A stretch of 44,330 nucleotides of DNA from Comamonadaceae bacterium (GTDB lineage Bacteria; Pseudomonadota; Gammaproteobacteria; Burkholderiales; Burkholderiaceae_C): assembly GCA_947452785.1 (NCBI GenBank), contig CANGDZ010000025.1, positions 1-44,330 on the forward strand, in the 5' to 3' direction. The notes under the pieces were generated by a model. It had not been told where the DNA came from. It was given only the letters and a program-made list of their open reading frames with translations, and did no database searches. Position numbers and translations under genes: made by a program. Shown here piece after piece: positions 26,872 through 35,694 of the stretch (positions are counted from its first letter, which is position 1; every line of letters starts with the position of its first letter).

Positions 26872-28086
26872 TTAATCGGGCAACGGGTCAGGCAAGCGCT
26901 TTAAGGTGCGCACCTTGGACGCGGTGATGATGATGGCCTGCACAGTAAAGCCCGCCACCACCATCCATAAGCTGACCGACACCGGCCATGTGACGCCGAC
27001 AAAGCCGCCCAGGGCCGCGCCCAGAGGCCGCGCGCCGGTGCTGACCACAATGTTGATGGAGGTGACACGACCAATCATGGCGCGCGGTGTCACAGTTTGC
27101 CTGAGCGTGGTGGACGTAATCGTCCAAATGATAGGTCCCACCCCAAAGAAGAAATACGAAAGCGCAGCCACCCACCCTTGCGGCCAATACAAAGACAACG
27201 CCATGGTCATCGCAGCCAGCACAGAAAAGAAGGGTCCTAACAAAATCGCGTGCCCAAAACGCAGAGCGCCGACCACACGCGGCGCCAGCAGCGCACCCAA
27301 AATCATGCCCAAGCCATAGCAGGCCAGGGTCACGCCAACACCACTGGCGTCCAAACCCAACACACGAATCGCATAGGGCACATAGGCCGCTTGCAGCATG
27401 AACCAAGAAATATTCCAAGCGATGGAGGTGAACACAATCGGCCGAAGCAAGTCGCTGCGCCACACCCACTGGGCGCCGTCTTTCAGCTCCAGCAAGGGGT
27501 GGCGCGGCGGCAAGGGTGCCCGCTCGGGCTCTTGAATACCGCGCAAAAAGAACACTGCCGCCACCGACAAGATGCCCGACAGCACAAACGCGGCCGAGGC
27601 TCCGGTCCATGCAATCAATGCGCCGGCCAGCGCAGGCCCGGCGGCAAAAGCGGTGCTACGTGCCAACTCCAAACGCCCGTTGGCGCGGGCCAAACCCTCA
27701 ACCTGCACCAGCGAAGGCACCAGCGATGGCGCGGCCACGCTGAACGCAACCGTGCCCACCGCAGCCATAAAGCCAATGACCGCCAAAGCGGCAATCGAGA
27801 CCTGCTCACTCACCACCAGGGAAAACAACAGCAACAAGGCCAGCGCACGCAAGGTCTCGGCCAAGGCCATCAAACGCTTGCGCGAGGTGCGATCGGCCAA
27901 CAAACCCAGCGGCATGGACAGCAGCAAAAAAGGCAACGACTGGATCGAGGCTAAAAACCCGATTTCGCCCGGCCCAGCGTGCAGCAGCAGTACCGCCACG
28001 ATGGGCACCGCCGCCAAGCTCAATTGCTCGGCCGACTGCGCCAGCAAATTAGACCAAGCCAAACGGCGAAAGGAAAGTGACAACAT
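26872..28086 (-). CDS. MFS transporter (EntS-like)
   Basis: This roughly 404-aa membrane protein has about 12 hydrophobic segments. The conserved loop PLGLLADRTSRKRLM between helices 2 and 3 is typical of the major facilitator group that includes enterobactin exporters and macrolide efflux pumps. I set the start at ATG 28086; a TTG lies one codon before. Substrate is unknown. It heads a minus-strand unit with the NTF2-like and enoyl-CoA hydratase genes. Confidence 0.85.
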   Translation of the reverse strand: MLSLSFRRLAWSNLLAQSAEQLSLAAVPIVAVLLLHAGPGEIGFLASIQSLPFLLLSMPLGLLADRTSRKRLMALAETLRALALLLLFSLVVSEQVSIAALAVIGFMAAVGTVAFSVAAPSLVPSLVQVEGLARANGRLELARSTAFAAGPALAGALIAWTGASAAFVLSGILSVAAVFFLRGIQEPERAPLPPRHPLLELKDGAQWVWRSDLLRPIVFTSIAWNISWFMLQAAYVPYAIRVLGLDASGVGVTLACYGLGMILGALLAPRVVGALRFGHAILLGPFFSVLAAMTMALSLYWPQGWVAALSYFFFGVGPIIWTITSTTLRQTVTPRAMIGRVTSINIVVSTGARPLGAALGGFVGVTWPVSVSLWMVVAGFTVQAIIITASKVRTLKRLPDPLPD

Positions 28087-28235
28087 CAATGACGATCAGA
28101 AGTGATTAGGGCTCGGACAAGGCAAGGCTAGACAAGGTCAGATCGTCTCATTTTGGTGGGGGCTGGGCGGCCTCCTTGTCGCCAAAGTGGCTCAATGGGC
28201 CATTTCAAGGCGAGGCTTGGGGTATCTCCGCTTGA

Positions 28236-28256
28236 AGTCATGATACGAATGACTTT
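28236..28256. promoter_or_regulatory. Inverted repeat between divergent genes
   Basis: AAGTCAT and ATGACTT are perfect inverse copies 7 bp apart (21 bp in all). They lie about 50 bp before the Abhydrolase_10-type gene and about 150 bp before the divergent MFS gene, so this is a candidate operator for either. Confidence 0.35.
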
Positions 28257-28306
28257 GAATCAGAGTTGTTCTGCCGCGGGGCGGGTATCCAACGAGGAAA
28301 ATCAAG

Positions 28307-30412
28307 ATGCATTGGAAGTTCAAACTGAGTGTGATCGTCACCACAGGGGCTTTGTTGGGCGCTGGTATGGCCGAGGCGCGCATCACGCGCATCGTGATCG
28401 ACGACACGCGACCGGTGGCTGCAGCATCTGGCAAGCCAGCGGGCATCGCCTACGAACAAATCGCAGGCCGGGCCTTTGGTGAACTGGATCCCAAGCTGGC
28501 GCAAAACGCGATCATCCAAGACATTGAACTGGCCAAAGACACTGACGGCAAAGTGCGTTACGTGACGTCCTTTGTGATCTACAAACCAGTGAGCCTGCAG
28601 CAGGCCAGCGGCCTGATGTGGCATGACGTGCCGAATCGAGGTCGGGTATTTCCGTATGCCGAACAAGAGTTTGCCATGGGCGACATCGGCCTGGCCAGTG
28701 CCTGGCAAGGTGACAACGCAGGCGCGACAGCGGTCAAGCCCCAGGCCAGCATCGACGGCATGCAGTTCTTGCAAGTGCCCGTGGCGCGCAATGTCGATGG
28801 CAGCCCCGTCAAAGGCCAGGTCTTGGCACGCATCGTCAACCGCTCAGGCCCCGCGTCACAGCCCCTGATGGTGCAGACCAACCCGGTGCCCTACAAACCC
28901 GCATCGTTGGACACGCGCCAAGCCAAGTTTATTTCGCGGGGCCGCGAGAACATGAGCGGTGAAGTCTTTAACGAACAGACCATCGCACACACCGATTGGG
29001 CCTGGGCCAAGTGCGATGCACAAAACCCCTTCCCCGGCACGCCAGATGCCACCCAGATTTGCCTGAAAAGCGGCTTTGACGCCAAGCGGCTATATCAAGT
29101 GGTGTTTGAAGCCCAAGACCCCTATGTGCTGGGCATTGGTTTTGCCGCCTGGCGCGATGTGGCGGTGTTCTTCAAACAAGCCCGTGCTGACGATGCAGGC
29201 ACACCCAACCCGATCGCCAACACGGCCAAGTACAGCATCGCGCGGGGCGTGTCCCAGTCCGGCAACTATTTGCGCGGCTGGCTGCACCTGGGCTTTAACC
29301 AAGACGAACGTGGCCAACAGGTGCACGACGGGCTGTGGCCCATCATTGCCGGTCGGCGTATCGCATTGAACTTCAGGTGGGCTCAGCCCGACGGCGTGCT
29401 GGAGCTGTACCAGGCGGGCAGCGAAGGGCCGCAATGGTGGTTGCCGCACCCTGACCCCGTGCGCGGCACGCCCGCCGCAGGTATTTTGGACCGCTGCACC
29501 GCCACAAAAACCTGCCCCAAAATCATGGAGCACTTTGGCTCGGCCGAAGTCTGGGCCTTGAAGCTCACACCGGAATGGATTGGCACGGACGCCAAACAAG
29601 ACCTGCCGCTGCCCACGAACGTCAAACGCTACTACATTGCCAGCAGCAATCACGGAGGCGGCGCGGGCGGCTTTGACACCAGCTTGCCCGAAGCCTCGCT
29701 GCCGAAGGCTGGTCCCATGTGCCCGGGCAACAATTTTGGCCAAGGGGTATTACCTGCGAACCCGGTGCCGCACACCCAAACCGTCAACGCACTGCGGGTG
29801 CATTTTCGCAACTGGGTGACTAAGGGAATTGAACCACCGGCCAGCCGCTATCCCACGCTGGCACAAAACCAGTTGGCTGTGGCCGAGAAAACCTCGCTGG
29901 GATACCCCGCCCTACCCGGCTTGCGCAGCACTGTGCCTGAGCGTGACTTCATCATGCCAGTGCATGACTACGACTGGGGTCCTGAATTCAAAGCGGTCGA
30001 TGGCTCGGGCGTGCCCAGCATGGCGCCGCCCCGCATCAAACAGACGCTGACCATGTTTGCGCCCAAGGTGGACGCCGACGGCAACGAACTTGGCGGCGTA
30101 CCGGTGGTGCTGCTCGACGCGCCGCTAGGCACCTACTTGGGCTGGAACGTCACAGCTGATGGCGTCATGCCTTTCCACAAAAATGAAATCTGTAATTACG
30201 TTGGGGGCATGGTGCCGTTTGCCAAAACCGCAGCACAAAGGCAGGCCAACGGCGACACGCGGCCCTCGCTGCAAGAGCGCTATGGCTCGCATGAGGGCTA
30301 TGTTCAGGCCGTTCAAAAGGCAGCGGACCGTGCCTTGCAGGCTGGTTTTCTGTTAGCAGAAGATGCCCAGGTGCTGATCACTGCCGCTGACAAAAGCGCC
30401 GTCTTGCGCTGA
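28307..30412 (+). CDS. Secreted alpha/beta hydrolase domain protein (Abhydrolase_10-like)
   Basis: This large protein (701 aa) begins with a signal peptide (MHWKFKLSVIVTTGALLGAG, then MAEA) and so is probably periplasmic or outside the cell. It matches the bacterial alpha/beta hydrolase domain family of unknown substrate, with GLMWHDVPNRGRVFPYAEQE early, the nucleophile-type region ARGVSQSGNYLRGWLHLGF (G-x-S-x-S-G) near residue 310, and HGGGAGGFDTSLPEASLP later. GAGGAAAA precedes the ATG at normal spacing. The family is often found in xenobiotic-degrading Burkholderiales, but its substrate is unclear. Confidence 0.8.
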   Translation: MHWKFKLSVIVTTGALLGAGMAEARITRIVIDDTRPVAAASGKPAGIAYEQIAGRAFGELDPKLAQNAIIQDIELAKDTDGKVRYVTSFVIYKPVSLQQASGLMWHDVPNRGRVFPYAEQEFAMGDIGLASAWQGDNAGATAVKPQASIDGMQFLQVPVARNVDGSPVKGQVLARIVNRSGPASQPLMVQTNPVPYKPASLDTRQAKFISRGRENMSGEVFNEQTIAHTDWAWAKCDAQNPFPGTPDATQICLKSGFDAKRLYQVVFEAQDPYVLGIGFAAWRDVAVFFKQARADDAGTPNPIANTAKYSIARGVSQSGNYLRGWLHLGFNQDERGQQVHDGLWPIIAGRRIALNFRWAQPDGVLELYQAGSEGPQWWLPHPDPVRGTPAAGILDRCTATKTCPKIMEHFGSAEVWALKLTPEWIGTDAKQDLPLPTNVKRYYIASSNHGGGAGGFDTSLPEASLPKAGPMCPGNNFGQGVLPANPVPHTQTVNALRVHFRNWVTKGIEPPASRYPTLAQNQLAVAEKTSLGYPALPGLRSTVPERDFIMPVHDYDWGPEFKAVDGSGVPSMAPPRIKQTLTMFAPKVDADGNELGGVPVVLLDAPLGTYLGWNVTADGVMPFHKNEICNYVGGMVPFAKTAAQRQANGDTRPSLQERYGSHEGYVQAVQKAADRALQAGFLLAEDAQVLITAADKSAVLR

Positions 30413-30427
30413 GGGGGGTGCTGCGCC

Positions 30428-30706
30428 TCAGGCCATGCGGCCCATGGCGCAGCTGACAAAGGATTTAGCATTGACCAAGCCTGCGGTCAGACCACTGACG
30501 CTGCCCTTTTCGGGGTAGCCCATGGCGCGCAGCTTGTCGACCACGGCGCTGCGCAAAGCAGCGTCTGCCACCACGTGCACGGTGTTTTGTTCACGGTCCA
30601 CCGACACACCGGACACGCCCGGGATGGTGCCCACGCCGTTCAGGATCGATCGCTCGCAGCCGCCGCACTTGAGGTTCTCGATTTCAATTTGCATTGTGTT
30701 TGTCAT
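30428..30706 (-). CDS. Heavy-metal-associated (HMA) domain protein
   Basis: This 92-aa protein carries an HMA domain at the N-terminus, with the metal-binding motif KCGGCERS (C-x-x-C), followed by GVSVDREQNTVHVVAD and the alpha-helix VDKLRAMGYPEKG. The C-terminal extension (LTAGLVNAKSFVSCAMGRMA) adds another Cys. Such domains carry copper or related metals to P-type ATPases, but no such pump is in this window. ATG at 30706 follows GGAAAA closely; a further ATG at 30694 is possible. It is divergent from a Crp/Fnr regulator. Confidence 0.85.
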   Translation of the reverse strand: MTNTMQIEIENLKCGGCERSILNGVGTIPGVSGVSVDREQNTVHVVADAALRSAVVDKLRAMGYPEKGSVSGLTAGLVNAKSFVSCAMGRMA

Positions 30707-30727
30707 ATTTTCCAACTTTCAGAATGG

Positions 30728-30752
30728 GCCGCGCAGAGAAATTCGGCGCGGC
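30728..30752. repeat. Short GC-rich inverted repeat
   Basis: GCCGCGC (30728-30734) and GCGCGGC (30746-30752) are perfect inverse copies 11 bp apart, in the intergenic region before the HMA gene. It may form a hairpin in the 5' untranslated region. Confidence 0.35.
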
Positions 30753-30787
30753 ATAGTCTGAAATGTCGGCCCAATGCGCCGCTGAAG

Positions 30788-30805
30788 ATATGATCCAGAT
30801 CATAT
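30788..30805. promoter_or_regulatory. Crp/Fnr-type palindrome on the regulator start codon
   Basis: ATATGATC and GATCATAT are perfect inverse copies around CA. The core TGATCCAGATCA fits the TGAT-N4-ATCA pattern of Crp/Fnr family sites. It overlaps the ATG of the regulator gene and is 90 bp upstream of the divergent HMA gene, where an activator site could act. Confidence 0.6.
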
Positions 30806-31430
30806 GAAAAGCGTAATCCTTCCTCCGGCCTTGTCCAAGCTGCTGCCTGCGGCATTGCACGCAAGCTGTATCGGCGCGCTGGTCCGAAAACATGAGCCCT
30901 TGTTCTTGACCGGCCAAAAACCGCAGTGGATGTTCTTTGTTGTGCAAGGCGAAGTCACTTTGGAACGCGCGGGTCTCCAAGGCGAGCCGGTCATCATCCA
31001 GCGCACCCGCCAGGGCTTTGTCAGCGAGGCCAGCCTCAAAGTGTCGCGCTACCACTGTGACGCGGTGGCCATCACCGACACCCATATCATCAAAGTTCCT
31101 GCGCTGGCTTTGGCCGAGGCCATGGATCAAGACCCGGCGTTTGCAGCGCGGTGGATCGGCATGCTCAACACCGAAGTGCGCCGCCTGCGCCTGCACCTGG
31201 AGCGCCTGAGTATGAAGTCGGTGCAAGACCGTTTGGTGCACCTGATTCAAACCGAAGGGCAAGACGGCCACTACGCCGTGCCCTCTGGCTTGAAAACATT
31301 GGCCGCCGAACTGGGCGTGACGCACGAGGCGCTGTACCGAACGATCGCCAGCCTGCAAAAGGCCGGGCAATTGACCAAGCCAGAAGGCATGCTGGTTTTG
31401 CAACCTGCGGTAAAAACAAGAGCCCATTGA
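30804..31430 (+). CDS. Crp/Fnr family transcriptional regulator
   Basis: This 208-aa protein has an N-terminal cNMP-binding-like barrel (WMFFVVQGEVTLERAGLQGEP) and a C-terminal Crp-type helix-turn-helix (LKTLAAELGVTHEALYRTIASLQKAG). There is no Fnr iron-sulfur Cys cluster. No ribosome site precedes ATG 30804, and a Crp/Fnr palindrome covers that codon. Either the message is leaderless or the true start is later. It likely regulates itself and the divergent HMA gene; this is inference from position. Confidence 0.82.
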   Translation: MKSVILPPALSKLLPAALHASCIGALVRKHEPLFLTGQKPQWMFFVVQGEVTLERAGLQGEPVIIQRTRQGFVSEASLKVSRYHCDAVAITDTHIIKVPALALAEAMDQDPAFAARWIGMLNTEVRRLRLHLERLSMKSVQDRLVHLIQTEGQDGHYAVPSGLKTLAAELGVTHEALYRTIASLQKAGQLTKPEGMLVLQPAVKTRAH

Positions 31431-31504
31431 GTTGGGCAGCGCACAAAGGCGCATGATGACTTAATTGTTGAATACACCTTGCACACGACACCCTGAGGTC
31501 CACC

Positions 31505-32977
31505 ATGCGTCACTCCCTGTCCAACCACCGGGCCGATCTCGGCACCATCGCCAAATGGGCCATGTTCAGCCGCGGCTTAGAGCCTGAGTTTCCTCAATCG
31601 GTGCAGCGGCAAGTGGCGGCGCTCAAGGGGCCGGCGCTGGAAACCCAGGACAGCATTCGCGACCTCACTGCTTTGCTGTGGTGTTCAATTGACAACGACG
31701 ACTCGCGGGACCTGGACCAGCTGACCGCCATCGAGCAGCTAACAAAATGCCAGGTGCGGGTGTATGTGGCGATCGCCGACGTGGACGCCTTGGTGAAAAA
31801 AGGCTCGCCCATTGACGAGTACGCTCGCACCAACACCACCTCGGTCTACACCTCGGCACTGGTGTTTCCGATGCTGCCCGAGCGACTGTGTACCGACCTG
31901 ACCTCACTCAATCCTGATGAAGACCGCATGGCCTTGGTCAACGACATGGTCTTCAGTGGCGATGGCATCTTGATGACCTCGTCCATCTACCGCGCCAAGG
32001 TGCGCAACAAAGCCAAGCTGGCTTATGACGCCGTATCAGCCTGGATTGAAGGCGAAGGCGAACTCCCGGAACCTGCCCAGCGCGTCAAAGGCATGAACAC
32101 CCAATTGCGCCTGCAAGACGAGCTGGCGCAAAAGCTGCGCGTGTTGCGCCGGGCCGAAGGCTCGTTGGAGTTTGAAACCTTCCAGCCCAAGGCTTTGTTT
32201 GAAGGCGACCGCATCACCGACATCCGACAGCAAGTGCAAAACCGCGCGCGCCAGTTGATCGAAGAATTCATGATCGTGACCAACGGTTGCACCGCACGCT
32301 TTTTGGCCGCACATGGTCAAGCTTCGTTGCGCCGGGTGGTGCATTCGCCCGAGCGCTGGATGCGCATTGTGCAAGTGGCGCTGGAATACGGCACCAGCTT
32401 GCCGCACGAACCCGACGGTAAAGCCCTGGAAGCGTTCTTGGCCGAGCAGCACAAAAGAGACCCACTGCGCTTTCCTGATCTGTCGCTGGTGATCGTCAAA
32501 CTCATGGGCTCGGGCCAGTATGTGGTGGAGCAAAGCCACAATCCGCAAATCGGCCACTTTGGCTTGGCGGTGCGCGACTACATGCACTCCACCGCGCCTA
32601 ATCGGCGCTTTCCAGACCTGATAACCTTGCGCTTGATCAAATCGGTATTGGCTGGCAATGAAGCGCCCTATTCCATCACCGAGTTAGCCGACTTGGCTGC
32701 CCACTGCACCACGCAAGAAGATGCTGCGCAAAAAGTCGAGCGGCAAGTGCGCAAGTCTGAAGCCGCCTTGCTGCTGCATGGTTTCATCGGCCAGCAATTT
32801 GACGGAGTCATTACCGGCGCAGGCGAGAAAGGAACCTGGGTGAGGATTTTTCATCCGCCAGCAGAAGGTAGGCTCAGCGGCGTTTTTGATCGATTGCGAA
32901 TCGGCCAAACCGTCAAGGTCCGGTTGATTTCAACTTCAGTGGAGCGCGGGTTTATCGACTTCGCGTTGACCCTTTGA
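31505..32977 (+). CDS. RNB-domain ribonuclease
   Basis: This 490-aa exoribonuclease of the RNase II/R superfamily degrades RNA 3' to 5'. The active-site segment SIDNDDSRDLDQ (residues 61-72) gives three of the four usual acids (D63, D69, D71); the fourth position is Gln instead of Asp. The rest follows the family: RVYVAIADVDALVKKGSPID, SALVFPMLPERLCTDLTSLN, and a C-terminal S1-like part (FDGVITGAGEKGTWVRIFHP). The N-terminal cold-shock domains of RNase R are absent, so this is a short type. TGAGGT precedes the ATG. It starts an overlapping gene run (tag, deacetylase, cls). Confidence 0.88.
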   Translation: MRHSLSNHRADLGTIAKWAMFSRGLEPEFPQSVQRQVAALKGPALETQDSIRDLTALLWCSIDNDDSRDLDQLTAIEQLTKCQVRVYVAIADVDALVKKGSPIDEYARTNTTSVYTSALVFPMLPERLCTDLTSLNPDEDRMALVNDMVFSGDGILMTSSIYRAKVRNKAKLAYDAVSAWIEGEGELPEPAQRVKGMNTQLRLQDELAQKLRVLRRAEGSLEFETFQPKALFEGDRITDIRQQVQNRARQLIEEFMIVTNGCTARFLAAHGQASLRRVVHSPERWMRIVQVALEYGTSLPHEPDGKALEAFLAEQHKRDPLRFPDLSLVIVKLMGSGQYVVEQSHNPQIGHFGLAVRDYMHSTAPNRRFPDLITLRLIKSVLAGNEAPYSITELADLAAHCTTQEDAAQKVERQVRKSEAALLLHGFIGQQFDGVITGAGEKGTWVRIFHPPAEGRLSGVFDRLRIGQTVKVRLISTSVERGFIDFALTL

Positions 32978-32985
32978 ATAACGCC

Positions 32986-33555
32986 ATGCAACGCTGCCCC
33001 TGGTGTGAAGGCTTTGAGCTTTACCGCCACTACCACGACACCGAATGGGGCGTACCTTTGCGGGACGACCGCGCCTTGTTTGAACTGATCAACCTGGAAG
33101 GCGCACAGGCCGGGCTGTCATGGTCCACCGTTTTAAAAAAACGCGAGTCTTACCGACTGGCTTTTGACCAGTTTGACCCCGAAAAAATAGCCGGCTATGA
33201 CTCGAACAAAGTGGCAGAACTCCTGGCCAATCCGGGCATCGTGCGTAACCGATTGAAAGTGGCCGCCACCATCAGCAACGCCCAAGCATATTTGGCGCTG
33301 CAAGCCAGCGGACAAAGCTTGAGCCGGTTCGTGTGGCAATTTGTGGGTGACCAACCCCTGCAACACCGACGCCTCAGCATGAGCGAGGTGCCCGCACAAA
33401 CCCCTGAATCCGACGCCATGAGCAAGGCCCTGAAAAAAGTCGGATTCAAGTTTGTGGGCTCCACCATCTGTTATGCCTTCATGCAAGCCTCAGGCATGGT
33501 CAACGACCACCTGGTCAGTTGCGATCGAAGATTGGCATGTGCTTCAAACTCTTAA
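32986..33555 (+). CDS. tag: DNA-3-methyladenine glycosylase I
   Basis: Tag removes 3-methyladenine from alkylated DNA. The 189-aa protein starts MQRCPWCEGFELYRHYHDTE and keeps the family's zinc ligands: Cys4, an N-terminal His in YRHYHDTEWG, and the C-terminal pair in NDHLVSCDR. The central helix-hairpin-helix glycosylase fold is present, with SWSTVLKKRESYRLAFDQFD. I start at ATG 32986, 8 bp after the ribonuclease stop; an upstream TTG overlapping that stop is less likely. It overlaps the next gene by about 19 bases. Confidence 0.94.
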   Translation: MQRCPWCEGFELYRHYHDTEWGVPLRDDRALFELINLEGAQAGLSWSTVLKKRESYRLAFDQFDPEKIAGYDSNKVAELLANPGIVRNRLKVAATISNAQAYLALQASGQSLSRFVWQFVGDQPLQHRRLSMSEVPAQTPESDAMSKALKKVGFKFVGSTICYAFMQASGMVNDHLVSCDRRLACASNS

Positions 33556-34286
33556 TCTGTCTTATGACCGCGAGCACGAGCCTGGGCTGTTGGGCCCAAA
33601 CCGCGCCGATAGAAATCCACGACCGCATTAGCTCGTCGTCCAATATCGCCAGCAACCGCGTGGCGCTGACGCTGGATGCATGCTCTGGAGAATTTGACGA
33701 AGACTTGATCCTCTTCTTGCGTCGCAACCGGATTCCGGCAACGATCTTTGCCACTCAAAAATGGCTGATGAAAAATCCGCAAGGCCTGGCGATGCTGAAA
33801 GCGAATCTGGATTTATTCGATATCGAAGACCATGGCGAGAACCACATTCCCGCAGTCATTGGCGTGGGCCGCAAGGTCTATGGCATCCCGGGGGAGCCCG
33901 ACATCCTGCATCTGCGGCAAGAGGTGCTCGCAGGGGCGCAAGTCGTTGGGCGCGCCACTGGCGTGCCACCACATTGGTATAGGGGCGCCACAGCCGAATA
34001 CGACCAACAAGCCTCAGACGAAATTCGCCGCATGGGCTACAAAATTGCAGGGTTTTCGGTGAATGCCGATGCAGGGGCCACCTTGAAGCGATCGCAAATT
34101 GTCGAGCAACTTCGCCATGTGCGCAGCGGCGACGTCATCATTGCGCACATGAACAAACCCCGCTCCGATACGGCCGAAGGCCTGTCCACAGGATTGATCG
34201 AAATTTTGCGACGTGGACTCGTCTTTGTGAGACTGGACGAGGTTGACTTGACCGAATTCACAGCCATGCCGAACCATGTTGAGTGA
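33537..34286 (+). CDS. Secreted polysaccharide deacetylase (NodB family)
   Basis: The 249-aa protein begins with a signal peptide (MCFKLLICLMTASTSLGCWA). The NodB domain shows motif 1 as LTLDACSGEFDEDLI with Asp47, motif 2 as DHGENH with His99 and His103 as metal ligands, then HWYRGATAEYD and the late His in VIIAHMNKP. These support a metal-dependent deacetylase of cell-envelope sugars. The first motif has a single Asp (LDA), not the usual DD pair, a variant seen in some family members. The frame opens at 33519 with TTG; ATG 33537 starts the signal peptide. It overlaps tag and the downstream cls gene. Confidence 0.85.
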   Translation: MCFKLLICLMTASTSLGCWAQTAPIEIHDRISSSSNIASNRVALTLDACSGEFDEDLILFLRRNRIPATIFATQKWLMKNPQGLAMLKANLDLFDIEDHGENHIPAVIGVGRKVYGIPGEPDILHLRQEVLAGAQVVGRATGVPPHWYRGATAEYDQQASDEIRRMGYKIAGFSVNADAGATLKRSQIVEQLRHVRSGDVIIAHMNKPRSDTAEGLSTGLIEILRRGLVFVRLDEVDLTEFTAMPNHVE

Positions 34287-35691
34287 TTTTTTTTCTTTCC
34301 CATGGATTTCACTTCACGGAATGGTGACGGCCTTGGCTTTGGGCATTTACCTGGCTGCATCCCACTCCCTGCGACAGCGCAGACACCCCTCGGCGGCCAT
34401 CGCATGGTTCCTGTCTCTGGCCCTCATTCCCTACGTGGCGCTACCGCTGTACTTTTTATTTGGCAACAGAAAAGTACCACGCCAACTTTCAGGGCTACAC
34501 GCTCCAAGCGCGGGGGCGGATCACCCAAAAGTCCATCAAGTCCCTTCACGAATTCAAAGCTTGACCCGTGCGCTGGGTCTACCCCCTTCATCGACCTACG
34601 ATCGCTTTACGCTTCACAAGGACGGCAGCCAAGCTAGGCAATCTCTGATCGCCGTGATCGAAAGTGCATCAGTCTCTTTGGACCTTTGCATTTTTTTACT
34701 CAGACATGACGTACTGGGTCAAGAAGTCGCGTGGCACTTACAACAAAAAGCACAACAAGGTGTTCGGGTCAGGTTGCTGATTGACGGTGTTGGGGCTTGG
34801 CTGGGCGGACATATGATTTTTCGATCTCTCAAGGCTGCAGGGGTCCAAGTGACCAAATTCGTCTCGCCCTTTCAATCCGCCCTGCCCGGAAGAACCAACC
34901 TTCGCAATCACCGCAAGATGGTGATTGCTGACAGTGAAAGGGTCTGGATGGGCGGCCGCAACTTAGCCGCTGAATATTTCGAAGGCGAAAGCACTACTCG
35001 AGAAAAAAACGCACCTTGGATCGATTTGAGCTTTGATTTAAGCGGCGCCATTGCTCGCCAATCACAAGACCAGTTCAATCAAGATTGGACCTTTGCCACC
35101 CAAACGCATCCTATCGAAACAGCGCCCACACATCAGGCGCACGGGACCGAAGTTCCCGCAACGGTGCAATGGTTGCCCAGTGGCCCGGATCAGGCCGAAG
35201 ACACGCTTTATACCTTGTTGGTCTCCCGCTGTTTTGCTGCGTACACCCGCATCTTGGCCGTCTCGCCGTATTTTGTGCCCGACGCCACACTGCAAATGGC
35301 GCTGACCTTGGCGGCTAGGCGCGGCGTCACTGTTGATTTGTTACTGCCCCGCAAGTCCAATCACCACTTGGCCGACATGGCGCGTTACGCTGCACTCAGA
35401 GAACTGTCGGCAGCAGGGGCTCGTGTGTGGTTACTGCCTCACATGATCCATGCCAAGGCGGTGGTCATTGACGACGAAATCGCCTTGGCAGGATCAGCCA
35501 ACTTGGATGAACGCAGTCTTTTTTTGAATTACGAAGTGATGGTGGGCTTTTACAACCCCAGGGACATTGAACAATTTGCACAATGGATTGAGCGCCATCG
35601 CCAAGGTGCGCAACTGTATAACGCTCAGCCCCCCGGCGTGATGAGGGAATTGGGGGAAGGCATGGTGCGGTGGTTGGCCTTTCAGCTTTGA
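34276..35691 (+). CDS. cls: Cardiolipin synthase (phospholipase D family)
   Basis: This 471-aa membrane enzyme makes cardiolipin from phosphatidylglycerol. Two N-terminal transmembrane segments (LHGMVTALALGIYLAAS; AAIAWFLSLALIPYVALPLY) are followed by two HKD motifs: NHRKMVIADSERVWMGG near residue 210 and HAKAVVIDDEIALAGSANLD near residue 395. The ATG overlaps the deacetylase stop by 11 bases. The run ribonuclease-tag-deacetylase-cls is probably one transcript. Confidence 0.92.
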   Translation: MLSDFFSFPWISLHGMVTALALGIYLAASHSLRQRRHPSAAIAWFLSLALIPYVALPLYFLFGNRKVPRQLSGLHAPSAGADHPKVHQVPSRIQSLTRALGLPPSSTYDRFTLHKDGSQARQSLIAVIESASVSLDLCIFLLRHDVLGQEVAWHLQQKAQQGVRVRLLIDGVGAWLGGHMIFRSLKAAGVQVTKFVSPFQSALPGRTNLRNHRKMVIADSERVWMGGRNLAAEYFEGESTTREKNAPWIDLSFDLSGAIARQSQDQFNQDWTFATQTHPIETAPTHQAHGTEVPATVQWLPSGPDQAEDTLYTLLVSRCFAAYTRILAVSPYFVPDATLQMALTLAARRGVTVDLLLPRKSNHHLADMARYAALRELSAAGARVWLLPHMIHAKAVVIDDEIALAGSANLDERSLFLNYEVMVGFYNPRDIEQFAQWIERHRQGAQLYNAQPPGVMRELGEGMVRWLAFQL

Positions 35692-35694
35692 AGC

